38,406 bases of DNA from an uncultured Arenicella sp. (GTDB lineage Bacteria > Pseudomonadota > Gammaproteobacteria > Arenicellales > Arenicellaceae), in contig CANMNN010000036.1 of NCBI GenBank assembly GCA_947499305.1, positions 1 through 38,406 on the forward strand, given 5' to 3'. Both the position numbers and the translations under genes were made by a program. Below the pieces are notes generated by a model that saw nothing but the letters and a program-made list of their open reading frames with translations, was not told the origin of the DNA and made no database searches. Positions 24,952-32,467 of this stretch are shown here, piece by piece. Position 1 is the first letter of the stretch, and the number at the start of each line of letters is the position of its first letter.

Positions 24952-26439
24952 TCACTTCTCCTCTAAACGCTCAGCAAGAAGAGAACTACGGTCAATCATC
25001 TTTCCTTTAGTGAAAACGGTTTCAATATGATCGAAAGCATCAATGCTCTGCAAAGGGTTCTTGGACAGCAGCAGTAAGTCTGCGCGCTTACCTTCATCAA
25101 CGCTGCCTATGTCATCAAAGAGATTGAAAAAAGTAGCGTTGTTAATTGTCGCTGCGGCCAGCAATTGAGTCGGTGACACTCCTGCCTTTTGCCAGTGCTT
25201 CATTTCAATTCGGCCGTTTAAGCCTGGCGGGTTAGCAAAGGTTAAATCACTCGGGGTATCGCTACCAAAGAGAAGGCTCCCGCGTTGTTCTAGCCACTCA
25301 CTAAAATACAATTCAAGACGATTAATTGCGGCCGCATCAATTGCCTCCCAGCCCTTATCTGATAGGTGTGTTTTAACGAAGGGTAGCGAGCTCATTCTGG
25401 CTCTAAACGATTGACCGTCTTCACTGGCGTACCAATCGATTAGCGCTTTTGGCAGTACCTTGCTCAACTCGGCTTGGCTTAGATAATCTGGGTTATGAAG
25501 GTCTCGTTCGCCGTAGAGCACTTGGAACGTCGGCTGTAAGCTCAGCTTGTTAGCTGTCGACCGTTTGATCAACGTTTTAATCGATTTGCTTAGTTTATCT
25601 TGTTGATCGCCGCTCCAATGCCACATGCCATGTACAAACGCATCCACACCGGTTTGTAACCCAAAATCTTGAGCCGTTTGAGAGTTCGCATGTAACACGA
25701 CCCTCAAGCCTTGATCGTGCGCTTCTGATACGAGGTTTTGTATGAGTTGCGCTGAAGGCACAGGTAAATTCTCCTTGCCCGAAAAGCCAGTTTCATAATG
25801 CGTTTTCACACACACCGCACCCTGCTCACGCATTCTAGTGACCACCGCTTTAGGTGTGTGCGCCGATGCGTCTATGTCTACGTGCGCACTATGTTCTTCA
25901 ACTATAAAATAAGGCGTGAATTTATATCTTATAGACTTCGGCATAAAACTCATTGGGTAGCCGTCAATTATCGGCGCGGCGCCACAAAAGTGAGCCTCAG
26001 GCCGAGTCTCTTGAGCATTCCAGCGCTTGATCGATTCTGCGTCAGCATGTAAGTCGACCACGGTTGTGAAACCATGATACAAATAACTTCGCGGTATCTG
26101 CCGCATCGCCTGCTTTACCACGTCACCATTTTTCTGCATTTGTTGAAAGGTCATCCCAGGAACACCGCTCAAATGAGTATGGCTGTCGATTAAGCCTGGC
26201 GATAAATAGCGGCCATCACCATCGAGCGTCTGCTTTGCCTTTACCTCAAGTTTGTGACCCGTTTTTACAATGCGCTCTCCACGAATGAGCACATCCATAT
26301 TTGGTTTAATGGTCATCGTTTGAGTAGCGATAACATTCACATTGCGAATTACAAGATCGCCTTCGAGTTGTGCCGAAAAACTGATTTCAGAAATCATCGA
26401 AGCGAATACGCTCAGTAACACCATTATTGTCTTTTTCAT
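24952..26439 (-). CDS. Exported amidohydrolase family protein
   Basis: A 495-residue metal-dependent amidohydrolase with a signal peptide (about residues 1-23). Metal-binding motifs are H87-T-H89 in LIDSHTHL, Lys212 in VKTHYE, His250 in VVLHANS, His270 in AFVHGMW and Asp394 in LFGSDTPS, matching the imidazolonepropionase-like/prolidase-like subgroup. The beta-sandwich domain is formed by the N- and C-termini (GDLVIRNVNVI; KRADLLLLSKNPL). Family members hydrolyse cyclic amides or dipeptides; the substrate here is unknown. It is divergent from a membrane AraC regulator gene at 26571, which likely controls it. The intergenic 7-bp inverted repeat at 26462-26490 is a candidate site. Confidence 0.88.
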   Translation of the reverse strand: MKKTIMVLLSVFASMISEISFSAQLEGDLVIRNVNVIATQTMTIKPNMDVLIRGERIVKTGHKLEVKAKQTLDGDGRYLSPGLIDSHTHLSGVPGMTFQQMQKNGDVVKQAMRQIPRSYLYHGFTTVVDLHADAESIKRWNAQETRPEAHFCGAAPIIDGYPMSFMPKSIRYKFTPYFIVEEHSAHVDIDASAHTPKAVVTRMREQGAVCVKTHYETGFSGKENLPVPSAQLIQNLVSEAHDQGLRVVLHANSQTAQDFGLQTGVDAFVHGMWHWSGDQQDKLSKSIKTLIKRSTANKLSLQPTFQVLYGERDLHNPDYLSQAELSKVLPKALIDWYASEDGQSFRARMSSLPFVKTHLSDKGWEAIDAAAINRLELYFSEWLEQRGSLLFGSDTPSDLTFANPPGLNGRIEMKHWQKAGVSPTQLLAAATINNATFFNLFDDIGSVDEGKRADLLLLSKNPLQSIDAFDHIETVFTKGKMIDRSSLLAERLEEK

Positions 26440-26461
26440 TTTTCTAATTGCCTAGTTTGCT

Positions 26462-26490
26462 GTTCTGTTGTGCCAATACTCAGACAGAAC
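26462..26490. promoter_or_regulatory. Inverted repeat between amidohydrolase and AraC genes
   Basis: GTTCTGT (26462-26468) and ACAGAAC (26484-26490) are perfect inverted arms with a 15-nt spacer in the divergent region 26440-26570. The placement is right for control of either gene, but the sequence alone does not say which protein binds. Confidence 0.3.
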
Positions 26491-26570
26491 GACATTCAAG
26501 GCGACCCAAAACGCGTTTGAGGTCTGGAAAAAGTTTGGAAAGACCGCTCAGCACTTGCTAGCATTAAAAG

Positions 26571-27617
26571 ATGTCGATGATGATGCAGATTCTGGCGTGG
26601 TTAAGCGCCTTCGCATGCCTATTGATGGGTGTGCACTTATTGCGATCGCGCCCAAGCAACCCCATGCCTGCCAAATTACTTGGCACCCTCTTTCTGGTGA
26701 TGGCATTTCAGGCAAGCTTGATGAGCATGGTCATAGAGTTTGGACGAGGCACTTGGTCTATTCTACTACCTTCGCTGGCCTTAGCTCTTGGGCCTCTATT
26801 GTTTCTCTATTTTCAAAGTGTGGCCCACTCATCGTATCGTTTAACCGCTAGGTCAAGCCTGCATTTTTTACCAGCTGCTTTCTGCTTAGTTGAAATGCTC
26901 TTCAGACAATTCTGGGTCGACCCTGACCTGATGATTGTGATGAGCTTTGCAGCATATACAGTCGCCTTGGCACTGCGAATGACAAAAGGTAGAGCGCAGT
27001 TTTCACGTTACGGCACACATCAAAACATCGTTTTTTTATGGCTAGTTTCTTGCATGGCGATTCTCGCTTTGTCTTGCGCAAACGAGCTATTCATTTTGTA
27101 CGAGTTGAGCCAGGGAAAGCAAGTTAAGCAATCTATTGGCTTATTGATGGGCTTGCTCTCTAAGTTGACCATGCTCAGTTTCACGCTATTAAGCGCACTG
27201 CAAAAGCCGTCGCCACTTGATTGGCTCACCGGCTTTGAGCGAACAGCTTATCGGCCTTCACCCCAATCACCTGAAGATAAAAATCTTAGAGACCTAGTAA
27301 AGAAGTTTGATCGTTTGGTAGACCAAGAAAAGTGTTACGCACAAGAAGGTGTATCACTTAAAAGTTTGGCTTCATTTTTGAACGTACCGCAGCGTCAACT
27401 CTCGCAAGCTATAAACCATGTACACGGTGAAAGTTTCTCAAAGCGTATGAACCGATTGCGCGTGAAAGAAGCTAAACGCCTTCTTCTAACTTCTACTGGC
27501 AAGAGCATTACCGACGTCATGCTAGAAGCAGGCTTTCGCACCAAGTCTAACTTTAATAAGGAGTTTTTAGCCATCGAAGGAATGTCTCCGAGCGATTTTA
27601 GATTAACGAATAATTGA
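26571..27617 (+). CDS. Membrane-anchored AraC-family regulator, second copy
   Basis: A 348-residue protein with about seven hydrophobic segments over residues 5-210 and an AraC-type DNA-binding domain over about 250-345. The two helix-turn-helix units read VSLKSLASFLNVPQRQLSQAIN and SITDVMLEAGFRTKSNFNKEFLAIEG, with the terminal MSPSDFR that AraC proteins share. Four clustered ATG codons (26571, 26577, 26580, 26583) make the exact start uncertain. It is divergent from the amidohydrolase gene and probably regulates it in response to a membrane-perceived signal; this is inference from gene order. It shares architecture with the protein at 12637. Confidence 0.85.
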   Translation: MSMMMQILAWLSAFACLLMGVHLLRSRPSNPMPAKLLGTLFLVMAFQASLMSMVIEFGRGTWSILLPSLALALGPLLFLYFQSVAHSSYRLTARSSLHFLPAAFCLVEMLFRQFWVDPDLMIVMSFAAYTVALALRMTKGRAQFSRYGTHQNIVFLWLVSCMAILALSCANELFILYELSQGKQVKQSIGLLMGLLSKLTMLSFTLLSALQKPSPLDWLTGFERTAYRPSPQSPEDKNLRDLVKKFDRLVDQEKCYAQEGVSLKSLASFLNVPQRQLSQAINHVHGESFSKRMNRLRVKEAKRLLLTSTGKSITDVMLEAGFRTKSNFNKEFLAIEGMSPSDFRLTNN

Positions 27618-27873
27618 TGGTTTCTGAATTAACTCTCGAAGCAATCTAACTTCACTATTCGCCTAATTACTCATAGATTAGATGCACAATAATTGCCTTT
27701 TAGTCTATGTCGCTTTTTGACTCTATTGGGCTCTATCCATTTTTAACTTCATGCTATTCTGGTTATCGCTGCTTAGCGAGGTTTGCTACCCTATTGATAT
27801 CGGTCCAGCTTAGGCTCGACCCTTTGAAATTAATATGAATTGATCTAATTCTGCTCACAATTATTTGATAAAA
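27618..27873. other. Intergenic region before the TerB-like gene
   Basis: This 256-nt AT-rich gap follows the AraC gene and precedes the TerB-like gene. No RNA gene, hairpin or clear promoter could be picked out by eye. Confidence 0.3.
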
Positions 27874-28308
27874 ATGGCTCGAGAAAAAATATCAGAATCA
27901 ATCAACAAGGTCGACAATAGAAAACAGAGTGTCATTGTAGCGATGTTACTCTTTCGATTTATTCGCAGCGACGGCACGGCAAAAATGATAGAGCTCTTGC
28001 ACATGAGCGAGATTCTAAGAAAAGACTTCAGGTTAAGTCAAAGCGAGCTCGAAGAGGTTTTCAAACTAGCTAATGAGCCAGACTCCAGCAGCAATAAAAA
28101 CGAAGATATCTTAACGCTGGTTAAAGAGAATTGGAGCTATCAAAGCCGCAAAACCTTACTTAAATATCTTTGGATACTGGCTTTTTCAGACGACAACATT
28201 GATGACAACGAGGTTCGAATAATCAAAGAAGTTGCCGAACGATTTGAAATAAGCAACATCGATCAATCTCGCAGCCAGCAACGAGCTGAAGAACATTTGG
28301 GGCTGTAA
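27874..28308 (+). CDS. TerB-like protein
   Basis: A 144-residue helical cytosolic protein resembling the TerB (tellurite resistance B) fold. The two-half structure is visible: VAMLLFRFIRSDGTAKMIELLHMSEIL in the first half and LLKYLWILAFSDDNIDDNEVRIIKEVAERF in the second (quoted in parts), each with an acidic turn after a helix, as in TerB proteins that bind metal ions. The ATG at 27874 is chosen over a TTG at 27865. No strong ribosome-binding site. Its 3' end is one base from the stop codon of the convergent CSD-DUF1294 gene. The rest of a ter operon is absent, so tellurite resistance should not be assumed. Confidence 0.75.
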   Translation: MAREKISESINKVDNRKQSVIVAMLLFRFIRSDGTAKMIELLHMSEILRKDFRLSQSELEEVFKLANEPDSSSNKNEDILTLVKENWSYQSRKTLLKYLWILAFSDDNIDDNEVRIIKEVAERFEISNIDQSRSQQRAEEHLGL

Positions 28309-28309
28309 A

Positions 28310-28942
28310 TCAGCGTATTTGTAGGCTAACTAATTTGCGAGAAATAGGGTCTAGAAAATTCTTACCCTCGCTGGTATGCAGCCACACAACCGCCGCTAGG
28401 CTTAATAACACAGTCACCCAAAACACAAAACGAAAAGACTGTTTCTTACTCTTATGTCGTAGAAACTGTTGCGCTAACAACGCACCCGGCCAACCACCCA
28501 CTAAGGAAAGAAGGTGTAATGTCGACTCTGAAGTACGCCACCGATTATTTTGAGCTGACGACTTATCCCACGCATACACCACATAAGCAACAACACTTAT
28601 TGCAACTTGCCACAGCAATACAATTATCGGCAATTTGGTCAATTCAACAGACAAAAACAATAGAATGAAATAAATTGGAATTAGCCAAAGTGATGCAGAT
28701 TTCTTAGAGCCAGCTCGCATGGGTGCGACCTTCTCACCTGCGTATAACACCTTAACTGCACACATTCGCCCATTTTTATCTTTGGCTAACTGAAAGCTCA
28801 CGTCACGCCCTATGGTTGGCGTGCTGCCCTTGCTCTTAAAAGAGGTAATGTGCGCGAACACTTGTTTACCACCAGCAGACGGCTCGAGAAAACCAAACCC
28901 TTTTTCTTGGTTCCAAAAAACTATTTTCCCCTCTTTACGCAT
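28310..28942 (-). CDS. Cold-shock domain fused to DUF1294 membrane domain
   Basis: A 210-residue fusion. Residues 1-70 form a cold-shock (OB-fold) nucleic-acid-binding domain with GKIVFWNQEKGFGFLEP and VFAHITSF in place of the RNP1 and RNP2 motifs. Residues 85-205 carry three to four membrane segments with the DUF1294 motif YAWDKSSAQNNRWRTSESTLH followed by LVGGWPGALLAQQFLRHKSKK. (Quoted in parts.) This combination is a known architecture in gammaproteobacteria; it puts an RNA-binding unit on the inner membrane, but its role is not established. It converges on the TerB-like gene with only one base between stop codons. Confidence 0.9.
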   Translation of the reverse strand: MRKEGKIVFWNQEKGFGFLEPSAGGKQVFAHITSFKSKGSTPTIGRDVSFQLAKDKNGRMCAVKVLYAGEKVAPMRAGSKKSASLWLIPIYFILLFLSVELTKLPIIVLLWQVAISVVAYVVYAWDKSSAQNNRWRTSESTLHLLSLVGGWPGALLAQQFLRHKSKKQSFRFVFWVTVLLSLAAVVWLHTSEGKNFLDPISRKLVSLQIR

Positions 28943-29058
28943 GCGCTCTTGCCCTTGAATTTAGGTGTATTAGGTTCATGGTATAAGTCAATTCTAACAC
29001 CGCCCTTCTGATTTACACTGGCTCCAAGAGCAAATTAACAAAAGACTTATTGCCCACA

Positions 29059-29070
29059 ATTAGACAATTG
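29059..29070. repeat. Repeat ATTAGACAATTG, copy 1
   Basis: This 12-nt word occurs here and again at 29533-29544, flanking the short gene at 29105-29341. Both copies contain the palindromic core CAATTG. Two exact copies in 500 nt are suggestive of a regulator site or a remnant of a small repeat, but may be coincidence in AT-rich DNA. Confidence 0.25.
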
Positions 29071-29104
29071 CGAGCTTATGATTCTTAGAAACTTAAGTCT
29101 AATA

Positions 29105-29341
29105 TTATTGTTTATTCAGAGAGCTATTTGCGATCTCATAGAGCTCTACCAATAGCGACAAATACTCGCTCTCTAATTGTTTGCCCTTGCGCTCTGAATG
29201 TTTGCGAAAGCAAGCAGGTAAGTTTCGGCTCATGAACAGTTTAGAAAAAGGAGAAGTAATTGCCACTTCAATAAAAAATGGCGTGCTTTTAAGAACAACA
29301 CCCGTAACTAGAGTGTCGTTATGAATTGTAGAGACTTGCAT
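29105..29341 (-). CDS. Small hypothetical protein
   Basis: A 78-residue protein. The start at ATG 29341 is chosen because AAGGG lies 7 nt upstream; a longer frame to 29368 has no ribosome-binding site. The N-terminal half looks like a small beta barrel (VVLKSTPFFIEVAITSPF) and the C-terminal part is a charged helix. No signal peptide or membrane segment. It stands alone in a gene-poor stretch; no family is recognised. A genuine gene is likely but not certain. Confidence 0.5.
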   Translation of the reverse strand: MQVSTIHNDTLVTGVVLKSTPFFIEVAITSPFSKLFMSRNLPACFRKHSERKGKQLESEYLSLLVELYEIANSSLNKQ

Positions 29342-29368
29342 TGTCTGACCCTTGATAAGAATAACCAA

Positions 29369-29641
29369 GGCAACAGCGGGACCATAGGGTGAACGCTTTA
29401 GCTGAATTTTTATACCGCTCGCAAGTTGCCATTAAATCAGCGGTTGCGCATAGCTTAACTCAAATATTTTAAAAAGCAATATCGACCAACTGAATACTCA
29501 GCTAGCCACAAGCAAGGTAGCCCTTTTGCCATATTAGACAATTGTCTTTCTCGTGCTAATACCACCATTGATCGGAACCTAGCTAATAGGCTGGTGTTGG
29601 GAATAAGCATGATAGTGGGCTCTACCTTCTTAGCATTCAGC
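29369..29641. other. Gene-poor spacer with a perfect palindrome
   Basis: This 273-nt interval contains the second ATTAGACAATTG copy and the perfect 12-bp palindrome AGACAATTGTCT (29536-29547). A plus-strand frame through 29531-29662 reads like one transmembrane segment but lacks a start or ribosome-binding site, so it is not called a gene. Confidence 0.35.
29533..29547. repeat. Repeat ATTAGACAATTG, copy 2, within a perfect palindrome
   Basis: The second copy of the 12-nt word (29533-29544) overlaps the perfect palindrome AGACAATTGTCT at 29536-29547. The first copy lacks the symmetric right half. Confidence 0.3.
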
Positions 29642-29872
29642 TTATTGTTTCGAATAAATTAGATCGCGTTTAAAAGTCAGACTAACCTGCTCAACTGTTA
29701 ACAGCTTAGAGATCAAATTATTAACTTCTGATGACAGTCTAGGCACATAACGCCACTCCCTCTCAATATAAAAATTTCTATCAATGAAATTGCCACCTTG
29801 GAACATAAACTTCTGTGAAATCGCATGTAATGGCGTTGTGATTAGAACAAACTCTTGGATAATCCCCCGCAA
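29642..29872 (-). pseudogene. Possible AbiGi-like gene remnant
   Basis: A 76-codon open frame whose only upstream start is TTG and which has no ribosome-binding site. It contains FYIEREWRYVP, a motif I associate with AbiGi-type abortive-infection antitoxin proteins and related families, followed by a helical part that stops soon after TFKRDLIY. An intact AbiGi-like protein would be much longer, so this looks like a decayed fragment from a former defence island. The identification rests on one short motif and is weak. It might instead be a spurious frame. Confidence 0.3.
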
Positions 29873-29876
29873 TGGT

Positions 29877-29919
29877 AAAAGGTTGTCGGGTAATCTATTG
29901 GAGTAGAGCTCAACCTTTT
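29877..29919 (+). repeat. Inverted repeat with T run upstream of the 124-residue gene
   Basis: AAAAGGTTG (29877-29885) pairs with CAACCTTTT (29911-29919) around a 25-nt loop, and a T run follows. It lies in the leader of the gene at 29956. It could be an attenuator or an intrinsic terminator for transcription coming from the left. Confidence 0.35.
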
Positions 29920-29955
29920 TGTTACTTCAAAATTATTAATCGGGGGTTGGTTAAA

Positions 29956-30330
29956 ATGAGTGAGCATGCGGGTATAAAGTTAATAGCCACAGTAAAACTT
30001 AGTGAGTTTACGAATCGTTCTTTGGTGTTATGTTCACAATTTTCTCGTGAACTTAAAACACTCGATGGCAAGGGTTTAATGTTACGAGACCCTTTGTTGC
30101 CAAAGTCGATCGCAAAGGCAATGCGTAATCACCGCAGTGAGAAATTAACGGCTCTGTTCGAGAAATTACTAGCCGAGTTGCGCATCGATACAAATAGCGG
30201 CAATGCTCAACACCTCGACTCAGCAGCCCAAAGCAGCGCTGCTACTGCAAAGAAAGATTCATATGCTGGCTTGGCCAATAAGGAGCAGACCAAAACCAGA
30301 ATGTATAGAGGCACCCCAGTCGTTGATTAA
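29956..30330 (+). CDS. Hypothetical 124-residue protein
   Basis: A cytosolic protein starting MSEHAGIKLIATVKLSEF. The ATG at 29956 is chosen because GGGGGTTGG lies about 6-13 nt upstream; an ATG at 29872 would overlap the inverted repeat and has no ribosome-binding site. The first 75 residues are helical and basic; the last 45 are Ala/Ser/Thr/Lys-rich and probably disordered. No motif is recognised. It is isolated between remnant sequence and a 413-nt non-coding stretch. Possibly a recently acquired or fast-evolving gene. Confidence 0.45.
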   Translation: MSEHAGIKLIATVKLSEFTNRSLVLCSQFSRELKTLDGKGLMLRDPLLPKSIAKAMRNHRSEKLTALFEKLLAELRIDTNSGNAQHLDSAAQSSAATAKKDSYAGLANKEQTKTRMYRGTPVVD

Positions 30331-30346
30331 TCTTGGGTAAAAATCA

Positions 30347-30366
30347 GGGCAGAGTAAAATTACGGA
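30347..30366 (-). repeat. Dispersed motif copy A
   Basis: GGGCAGAGTAAAATTACGGA on the plus strand; its complement matches the motif CCTTAATTTTACTCTG at 30708 and 31884 with a few changes. It lies directly downstream of the 124-residue gene, in the opposite orientation to the other copies. Confidence 0.4.
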
Positions 30367-30474
30367 GCCATCGCCGTTTAACTATCTACTCCAGGGCAAC
30401 CAGCCTGTCTTGCTCGTAAACGTCTGCACGACAAAGCCTCTAGCTGACCAATAAAAGTATCGACCCCTAAAGCC

Positions 30475-30509
30475 AAACCTGAATTTGTTGCTTTACGTAA
30501 CTCAGGTTT
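30475..30509. repeat. 8-bp inverted repeat
   Basis: AAACCTGA (30475-30482) and TCAGGTTT (30502-30509) are perfect inverted arms with a 19-nt spacer; pairing extends partly through flanking GC and TTA bases. No T tract follows. Confidence 0.35.
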
Positions 30510-30571
30510 AGCTTATCTGAGACATGCACTTTAACAAGTGCTCGATAGTTCGCCTGCCGTTGCAATTCGCA

Positions 30572-30600
30572 CTCACTCAGCCTTAGATAAAGGGAGTGAG
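30572..30600. repeat. Bulged hairpin
   Basis: CTCACTC (30572-30578) pairs with GAGTGAG (30594-30600). After a two-base bulge, CCTT pairs with AAGG, leaving a five-base loop. The 11 paired bases with a bulge resemble REP-type or protein-binding hairpins. Confidence 0.4.
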
Positions 30601-30707
30601 GAGCTCTCAAACTCGTCACCCTAGCAAGCAATGTAAGACACCATGTCGGCTCGACATTACTACCTCTTATAGTGTTCCATCTATCGCTTGCATATCACGG
30701 CGATTAG

Positions 30708-30730
30708 ATCCTTAATTTTATTCTGACCTC
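30708..30730 (+). repeat. Dispersed motif copy B
   Basis: The plus strand reads ATCCTTAATTTTATTCTGA followed by CCTC. It matches copy C at 31884-31906 in 18 of the first 19 bases and lies just after the 3' end of the minus-strand S41 gene. Confidence 0.45.
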
Positions 30731-30743
30731 AATTATTGCAAAC

Positions 30744-31718
30744 CTACTCACTAAAATGCTCAAGCGCTAAAGTCAAAGCATCTTTCTCCGTCGCTACAAT
30801 ATCAGGCGTGATACCCGTTAGCTCCCAATTGCTCCCTGTCTTTGCATTGATCGGGCTAGCTGTTGATATAGAAAGCCTAAAGTTGTTACCTAAAGAATAA
30901 TAACTGTTCATATTTGCCGCGCCAGCGGTGTTGCTACCAACAATCGTAGCCTTGCCAAAGCTCTGTAATGTATAAGCGAAATATTCGGATGCCGAGCCTG
31001 TTCCGTTATCGACCAAAATATATAGTGGTTTACCGACCATCAATTTGCCTTGAATCAAATCTGATGTGTATTTAGTGTGCGGCAAGGTTTCTCCGCCTGA
31101 GTAATGGGTAGTAGACAGTAAGCGCGGCGGGCCTTGAAAATAATGGTTCAAGATATACTCCATTATCCCAGGGTAGCCACCACCATTACCTCTAATATCA
31201 ATGATCAAACCATTGGTGTTCTCTATCAACTTCATTGCCGCGACTGCAGTAGAGAGTGATCTTTTGGGGTGCATCCATTCCACAATCTTTAGGTACCCTA
31301 CATTCTTTTCTAAAACTTCTATTCTCTTAAAGCCATAGTTCAGATTTATTTCAGAAGTACGTTCAACAGCCTGCCAATTTTTCTCATCGCTCTCCTCTTC
31401 GGAGTTCAGTGCCGTTGCATCGTTGTAGCTTAGATATAAATGGCCATCAGAGCTTATTTCCTTTAGGTCTTGCGATACTACGTCAGCCAGCATTTTTGCT
31501 TTGGTAATCGCTTTGTATTTTCCAGACTGGGTTAAATCTGCGAATGAAGCAGCAATAGTTTGTGCTCGAAGATCATCTACATGATGCTTCTCAATTAATG
31601 GCGGTATCTTTTGTAGAATATCAATTACCTCACCTTCAGATAATTGAGCAGCTGATGCTGTTTGGGTAGCCATTAGGAGTAGCAATGGCCCAAAAAACAG
31701 GGTGCCTTTTGATTTCAT
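30744..31718 (-). CDS. Secreted S41-family peptidase
   Basis: A 324-residue exported protease-like protein. The signal peptide covers about residues 1-23 (cleavage after ASA). An N-terminal helical cap with ISSDGHLYLSYND precedes the S41 core: VGYLKIVEWM, then GLIIDIRGNGGGYPGIMEYILNHYF (in parts), and ILVDNGTGSASEYFAYTLQSF where the Ser of GSASE is the expected nucleophile, followed by IVGSNTAGAAN. No PDZ domain is present, as in IRBP/tricorn-like members that act as small peptidases. The gene stands alone between motif copies B and C. It resembles the lipoprotein gene at 13920 in fold, not closely in sequence. Substrate unknown. Confidence 0.87.
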   Translation of the reverse strand: MKSKGTLFFGPLLLLMATQTASAAQLSEGEVIDILQKIPPLIEKHHVDDLRAQTIAASFADLTQSGKYKAITKAKMLADVVSQDLKEISSDGHLYLSYNDATALNSEEESDEKNWQAVERTSEINLNYGFKRIEVLEKNVGYLKIVEWMHPKRSLSTAVAAMKLIENTNGLIIDIRGNGGGYPGIMEYILNHYFQGPPRLLSTTHYSGGETLPHTKYTSDLIQGKLMVGKPLYILVDNGTGSASEYFAYTLQSFGKATIVGSNTAGAANMNSYYSLGNNFRLSISTASPINAKTGSNWELTGITPDIVATEKDALTLALEHFSE

Positions 31719-32047
31719 AATGAATAGAAAATGGTGGATTCTTTAAAGTAAGACGCATGTTTTAACTAAATGGTTTACACGCTTGGTGACCATTAGGCAC
31801 TTTAGTTTCACGATTCACAGAGGTGTTGCACGTGACGCCTTCTTATTAAACTATTGCAGCTCGCCCTCACCCGACCAAGCGACATCCTTAATTTTACTCT
31901 GAGTCCGAAGTGCGGCTATTTACTTGAGTTTTCGGTGAGCCCGATTATCTAAAGAGTGTAAAGAGTCGGTGTCCAGTAGTATTGTTCCATTGCAATATAG
32001 CTCCTTGATCGTCCGGACCCAGACGATCACCAAAGCCTGCCCAATGC
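31719..32047. other. 329-nt non-coding stretch with motif copy C
   Basis: Upstream of the minus-strand S41 gene and downstream of the minus-strand small membrane protein gene. It should contain the S41 promoter. It includes a dispersed motif copy at 31884-31906. No open frame of support, RNA gene or long hairpin was seen. Confidence 0.35.
31884..31906 (+). repeat. Dispersed motif copy C
   Basis: The plus strand reads ATCCTTAATTTTACTCTGA followed by GTCC. Copies A and B and a partial copy at 11611-11623 share the core TTTTACTCTG. The S41 gene is thus bracketed by copies B and C in the same orientation, 1.15 kb apart. Confidence 0.45.
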
Positions 32048-32395
32048 TTACCATTTACTTTGAAACGTAAGATTTGCTTCGTCAAGAATTTCTGGACCAG
32101 GAACCACCGGCCCATCATTTGGCTGTCCCCCGGGGCTGACTACAGTATTTTGAATGCCAAATGCGGATGTGTAGATCAGGCAACCATTTAACACCACGAG
32201 CATGTATGCTATTGGCCCTGAAAGTTCACTTTTTGATATTGAAAAAGCAACAGCTGAAACAATTATCGAACTTAATAAGCCGAACCAGCGAGGGCCCCAA
32301 TTAAATACATGCCGAGTTGTATTAACCAGCACAACAACAGTTGCGACGCAGCCAACAAGCGTGCCAAAACTTTGTATAGTAACGAATGAACTCAT
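32048..32395 (-). CDS. Small integral membrane protein
   Basis: A 115-residue protein with three predicted membrane segments (about residues 8-26, 36-53 and 60-80), then a Pro/Gly-rich polar tail of about 30 residues. GAGGAGG lies 5 nt before the ATG, a very strong ribosome-binding site. It follows the minus-strand lipoprotein gene by 72 nt and could be in the same unit. A 16-bp palindrome lies in that gap. No family is recognised. Confidence 0.6.
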   Translation of the reverse strand: MSSFVTIQSFGTLVGCVATVVVLVNTTRHVFNWGPRWFGLLSSIIVSAVAFSISKSELSGPIAYMLVVLNGCLIYTSAFGIQNTVVSPGGQPNDGPVVPGPEILDEANLTFQSKW

Positions 32396-32424
32396 GAGCC
32401 CTCCTCAGGCTTAATCCAAAAATA

Positions 32425-32440
32425 AAATTTTCGAAAATTT
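32425..32440. promoter_or_regulatory. 16-bp perfect palindrome
   Basis: AAATTTTCGAAAATTT is fully symmetric and lies 29 nt upstream of the small membrane protein gene. It could be an operator or an AT-rich cruciform; being AT-rich, symmetry by chance is easier than for mixed sequence. Confidence 0.3.
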
Positions 32441-32467
32441 AGTGAAATAAAGAATAATGCTTTGAAG

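Larger units (their letters stand above)
30331..30743. other. 413-nt non-coding stretch with hairpins and dispersed motif copies
   Basis: No coding region is supported here. The interval holds dispersed motif copies at 30347-30366 and 30708-30730, an inverted repeat AAACCTGA/TCAGGTTT at 30475-30509, and a bulged hairpin at 30572-30600. The density of structured elements suggests mobile-element or small-RNA remnants. Confidence 0.4.

Noticed and set aside
26468..26851. 127-codon plus-strand frame at the start of the second AraC gene
   Set aside because: It overlaps the AraC gene in a different frame, and only the AraC frame carries membrane helices and a DNA-binding domain.
27874..28308. Tellurite resistance role for the TerB-like gene
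   Set aside because: No other ter genes are present; only the fold is supported.
29531..29662. Plus-strand frame that reads as a single membrane segment near LVLGISMIVGSTFLAFSLLF
   Set aside because: There is no start codon or ribosome-binding site that gives a sensible protein, and the frame ends after one helix. It could be a decayed gene end but cannot be supported.
29872..29955. N-terminal extension of the 124-residue gene from ATG 29872
   Set aside because: It would run through the 9-bp inverted repeat and lacks a ribosome-binding site; the ATG at 29956 with an upstream G-rich site is better.
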